A DNA stretch of 6,572 bases, from NCBI GenBank assembly GCA_018817905.1, contig JAHISS010000024.1, forward strand, positions 1 to 6,572. The letters run 5' to 3'. Shown here one piece after another: positions 5,383 to 6,572 of this stretch. Source of the DNA: Nanobdellota archaeon. Its GTDB lineage: Archaea > Nanobdellota > Nanobdellia > Pacearchaeales > GW2011-AR1. A program made the position numbers and the translations under genes. Position 1 is the stretch's first letter, and each line of letters begins with the position of its first letter. The notes under the pieces were generated by a model that was not told the DNA's origin, ran no database searches, and worked only from the letters and a program-made list of their open reading frames with translations.

Positions 5383-5410
5383 AGTATACGAAAATTAGTT
5401 CGCCTGTCTA
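5383..5410. repeat. 28-nt repeat upstream of the tRNA-Gly promoter
   Basis: It begins AGTATACGAAAATTAG and matches 6430-6457 at 23 of 28 positions; all five differences are transitions. Both copies lie about 28-32 nt from the start of an identical TTTTAAAGTTTG promoter block, on the side away from the tRNA. It is either an upstream element of tRNA promoters or the start of a divergent transcript. Confidence 0.6.
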
Positions 5411-5482
5411 AATAGCCAAATTAATAATCGCTACGCTCACAAGATTTATTTGATAATGATTATTCAAAAAATATTTGGTGGT

Positions 5483-5544
5483 GGGGGCGAGCACGTTACG
5501 TGTGGAGTATTGTGTTATGATTAAGACCATACGTGGCTGCGAGA
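5483..5544. repeat. 62-nt hairpin repeat, copy B
   Basis: Matches copy A (1569-1630) at 57 of 62 positions. The central hairpin pairs 5498-5505 (ACGTGTGG) with 5527-5534 (CCATACGT), 8 bp with one G-U. The loop is 21 nt, starting AGTATTGTGTTAT. A flanking AGC/GCT plus GC/GC helix encloses it. It sits in the gap between the tRNA-Gly promoter and the cupin promoter, with no ORF. Confidence 0.8.
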
Positions 5545-5600
5545 AGAGGGGTGGGGAAATAATCTTGCTCTTCTTTGAGTTGTAACAAAAACGAATTAAT

Positions 5601-5617
5601 AACTGTAAACTACAGTT
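5601..5617. promoter_or_regulatory. Palindromic operator candidate at the cupin promoter
   Basis: AACTGTA-AAC-TACAGTT is a perfect 7-3-7 palindrome ending four bases before the TATA box of the cupin gene, where a transcription factor would meet TFB/TBP. The right half together with the TATA box (GTTAGATAAATTTAT, 5615-5629) recurs exactly at 5365-5379. Confidence 0.5.
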
Positions 5618-5621
5618 AGAT

Positions 5622-5631
5622 AAATTTATAA
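5622..5631 (+). promoter_or_regulatory. TATA box of the cupin gene
   Basis: AAATTTATAA on the plus strand, with its TTTATAA core centred about 26 nt before the ATG at 5654. This is consistent with a leaderless transcript. Confidence 0.6.
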
Positions 5632-5653
5632 CTTACTGCTTTTACTTAAACCT

Positions 5654-6202
5654 ATGGAAGCAAGCATACTTGAAGAGGGAAAACGACTGATAAGATGTTC
5701 ACTTGATTCAGTAGGCAGAACCGGCGTTGTTAGAAATTTGAGGATTGCTACTGCTCTTTTGCCTAATTGGTGGCCGATTAAAACTTTGAGGCAATACAGA
5801 TTGCTCTGCAGCAAAATAGATTTTAACGGTTCTCCTTGTTCAATTATTTACAGAGGGCTTGACTTCTCTGGCTCTCCGCAGGTTTCGCAATCTGCGGGAT
5901 CGCAAGCAATTTATCTTGCGAGAAAAGATAATGGGAAACAAAGTTTTTTGCTTCAATATCTTCCTCCCAGATCTGTTACTTCAAAACATTTTCACAGAGT
6001 CACTACAGAAAGATTCCATGGCCTTGAAGGTGCGTGTTTCGTTGAAGTTAATGGAGAGGAAACTCTTGTTAATGGAAGAACTTTTGAAGTTGCTCCTGGA
6101 AAAGTTCACCAGGTTAAAACCGGGGAAGAGCCATCATTAACACTGATAGAAATGCTTGGAAATCCAGATGGGCTGGTAATGACTGACCACTATTACGATT
6201 AA
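5654..6202 (+). CDS. Cupin-domain protein
   Basis: The C-terminal half of this 182-residue protein is a single cupin barrel. Motif 1 is exact: His112-x-His114-x4-Glu119-x6-Gly126. Motif 2 runs Gly141 to Pro148-Gly149-x2-His152. These four ligands (His112, His114, Glu119, His152) would bind one metal ion. The barrel resembles small sugar-phosphate-isomerase-like cupins, but many cupins have unrelated roles, so no reaction is assigned. The first 80 or so residues have no recognised fold; they are basic, with an Arg-rich stretch and a Trp-Trp pair at 39-40. There is no signal peptide or membrane segment, so the protein is likely cytoplasmic. It starts at an ATG about 26 nt after a TATA box with an adjoining palindrome, so it is probably individually regulated. 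It converges on tRNA-Arg with only 9 nt between. Confidence 0.85.
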   Translation: MEASILEEGKRLIRCSLDSVGRTGVVRNLRIATALLPNWWPIKTLRQYRLLCSKIDFNGSPCSIIYRGLDFSGSPQVSQSAGSQAIYLARKDNGKQSFLLQYLPPRSVTSKHFHRVTTERFHGLEGACFVEVNGEETLVNGRTFEVAPGKVHQVKTGEEPSLTLIEMLGNPDGLVMTDHYYD

Positions 6203-6211
6203 TTCTAAGGA

Positions 6212-6286
6212 TGCTCCCGACAGGATTTGAACCTGCGACCCCCACATTAGGAGTGTGGTGCTCTATCCATGCTGAGCTACGGGAGC
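6212..6286 (-). tRNA. tRNA-Arg(CCU)
   Basis: Minus-strand cloverleaf: acceptor GCTCCCG/CGGGAGC, D-stem GCTC/GAGC, anticodon stem CCACA/TGTGG with loop CTCCTAA (anticodon CCU, reads AGG), T-stem GCAGG/CCTGT with loop TTCAAAT, discriminator A. No encoded CCA and no intron. It lies 6 nt downstream of tRNA-Leu, so the two are surely co-transcribed. Confidence 0.97.
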
Positions 6287-6292
6287 AACAAG

Positions 6293-6376
6293 TGCGGGGT
6301 ACAGGATTCGAACCTGCGTAAGCACTAAGCTAACGGATCTTGAGTCCGTCCCGTTTGACCGCTCCGGCAACCCCGC
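6293..6376 (-). tRNA. tRNA-Leu(CAA)
   Basis: Minus-strand class II tRNA: acceptor GCGGGGT/ACCCCGC, anticodon stem ACGGA/TCCGT with loop CTCAAGA (anticodon CAA, reads UUG), a long variable arm with an AGC/GCT stem, T-loop TTCGAAT, discriminator A. No encoded CCA and no intron. It is the first gene of the tRNA-Leu/tRNA-Arg transcript. Confidence 0.97.
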
Positions 6377-6401
6377 ATAAAAGAATTAGAAAAACCAACT
6401 A

Positions 6402-6408
6402 TTTTAAA
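6402..6408 (-). promoter_or_regulatory. TATA box of the tRNA-Leu/tRNA-Arg unit
   Basis: Minus-strand CAAACTTTAAAA, the same 12-nt block as at the tRNA-Gly promoter. It is centred about 29 nt before the tRNA-Leu 5' end. Confidence 0.65.
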
Positions 6409-6429
6409 GTTTGTTATTTTGGAAAGTCC

Positions 6430-6457
6430 AGTATGCGAAAGTTAGTTCACCTACCTA
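6430..6457. repeat. 28-nt repeat upstream of the tRNA-Leu promoter
   Basis: Second copy of the element at 5383-5410; it begins AGTATGCGAAAGTTAG. It is followed by a small hairpin, AGAGA-CATTAA-TCTCT (6463-6478), which the first copy lacks. Confidence 0.6.
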
Positions 6458-6469
6458 TAGCAAGAGACA

Positions 6470-6505
6470 TTAATCTCTCCCCAAAGATTAAATAGTAAAT
6501 AATCT
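6470..6505. promoter_or_regulatory. Three phased TTAATCT half-sites before the last gene
   Basis: TTAATCT (6470-6476), its complement AGATTAA (6485-6491) and TAATCT (6500-6505) alternate in orientation at 15-bp steps. The middle one merges with a TATA-like ATTAAATAG at 6487-6495. TFB/TBP binding there would start transcription near 6516. The arrangement looks like a regulator's operator; AT-rich chance is a real alternative. Confidence 0.35.
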
Positions 6506-6515
6506 ATTTGTTCAT

Positions 6516-6524
6516 GGGAGGTGA
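6516..6524 (+). promoter_or_regulatory. Strong Shine-Dalgarno site of the last gene
   Basis: GGGAGGTGA closely matches the anti-Shine-Dalgarno end of 16S rRNA and is correctly spaced before the ATG at 6528. It fixes that start: the earlier ATG at 6514 reaches a stop after five codons. Confidence 0.75.
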
Positions 6525-6527
6525 ACC

Positions 6528-6572
6528 ATGAATAAAAAAGAATTAAATTTTCTGAAGAGCGTTTACAAAAAA
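6528..6572 (+). CDS. Unknown protein, N-terminal 15 codons (cut by window edge)
   Basis: The frame ATG AAT AAA AAA is open to the window end and encodes MNKKELNFLKSVYKK, a lysine-rich start without a signal peptide. The strong Shine-Dalgarno site and the promoter-like sequence upstream make it a real gene start. Too little is present to assign a family. The phased inverted repeats over its promoter suggest regulation. Confidence 0.65.
   Translation, partial: MNKKELNFLKSVYKK

Noticed and set aside
5423..5464. AATAATC/GATTATT inverted repeat between the tRNA-Gly and cupin promoters
   Set aside because: Seven AT-rich pairs with a long spacer are expected by chance in this composition.
1..6572. 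CRISPR array, restriction or toxin-antitoxin system
   Set aside because: No evenly spaced repeats with spacers and no such protein families. The repeats found are isolated pairs.

Overview
The window reads as a piece of an AT-rich archaeal chromosome. It has archaeal-type separate SecF and SecD proteins in a secF-secD order, tRNA genes with no encoded CCA, and AT-rich TATA-like boxes centred about 25 nt upstream of several start codons, as expected for leaderless archaeal transcripts. The compact layout, the truncated two-domain sugar-nucleotide dehydrogenase and the short VIT-like membrane protein suggest a small-genome lineage, perhaps a DPANN archaeon. That last step is inference only.

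Layout. Bases 1-129 are the last 42 codons of a DDE transposase entering from the left. It converges on a minus-strand UDP-glucose/GDP-mannose dehydrogenase-like gene (312-1196). The 550-base gap that follows is not empty. It holds a plus-strand candidate structured RNA (about 1241-1449) with nested long-range helices, then one copy (1569-1630) of a 62-nt hairpin repeat whose second copy lies at 5483-5544. Next comes a minus-strand operon read right to left: secF (4591-3713), secD (3716-2214, 4-nt overlap with secF) and a Nudix hydrolase ending at 1746. The 5' end of the Nudix gene appears to be broken by a one-base slip in an A6 run. Upstream and separately promoted is a VIT1/CCC1-like membrane protein (5124-4648).

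The right third is an RNA-rich area. It contains tRNA-Gly(UCC), followed by a GC-rich, purine-biased tract ending in a partial copy of the tRNA 3' end. Beyond that lie a repeat shared by the upstream regions of two tRNA promoters, the second hairpin repeat, and a cupin gene with a perfect palindrome abutting its TATA box. The segment closes with a tRNA-Leu(CAA)/tRNA-Arg(CCU) pair and the first 15 codons of an unknown gene that, unlike its neighbours, has a strong Shine-Dalgarno site.

Function. SecF and SecD form the membrane complex that helps drive late steps of protein export through SecYEG. The dehydrogenase, the GDP-mannose-hydrolase-like Nudix protein and the sugar-isomerase-like cupin could all touch nucleotide-sugar metabolism, but they are not one operon and a shared pathway is only a guess. 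The most novel material is RNA-level: the multi-helix candidate RNA at 1241-1449 and the two 62-nt hairpin elements.
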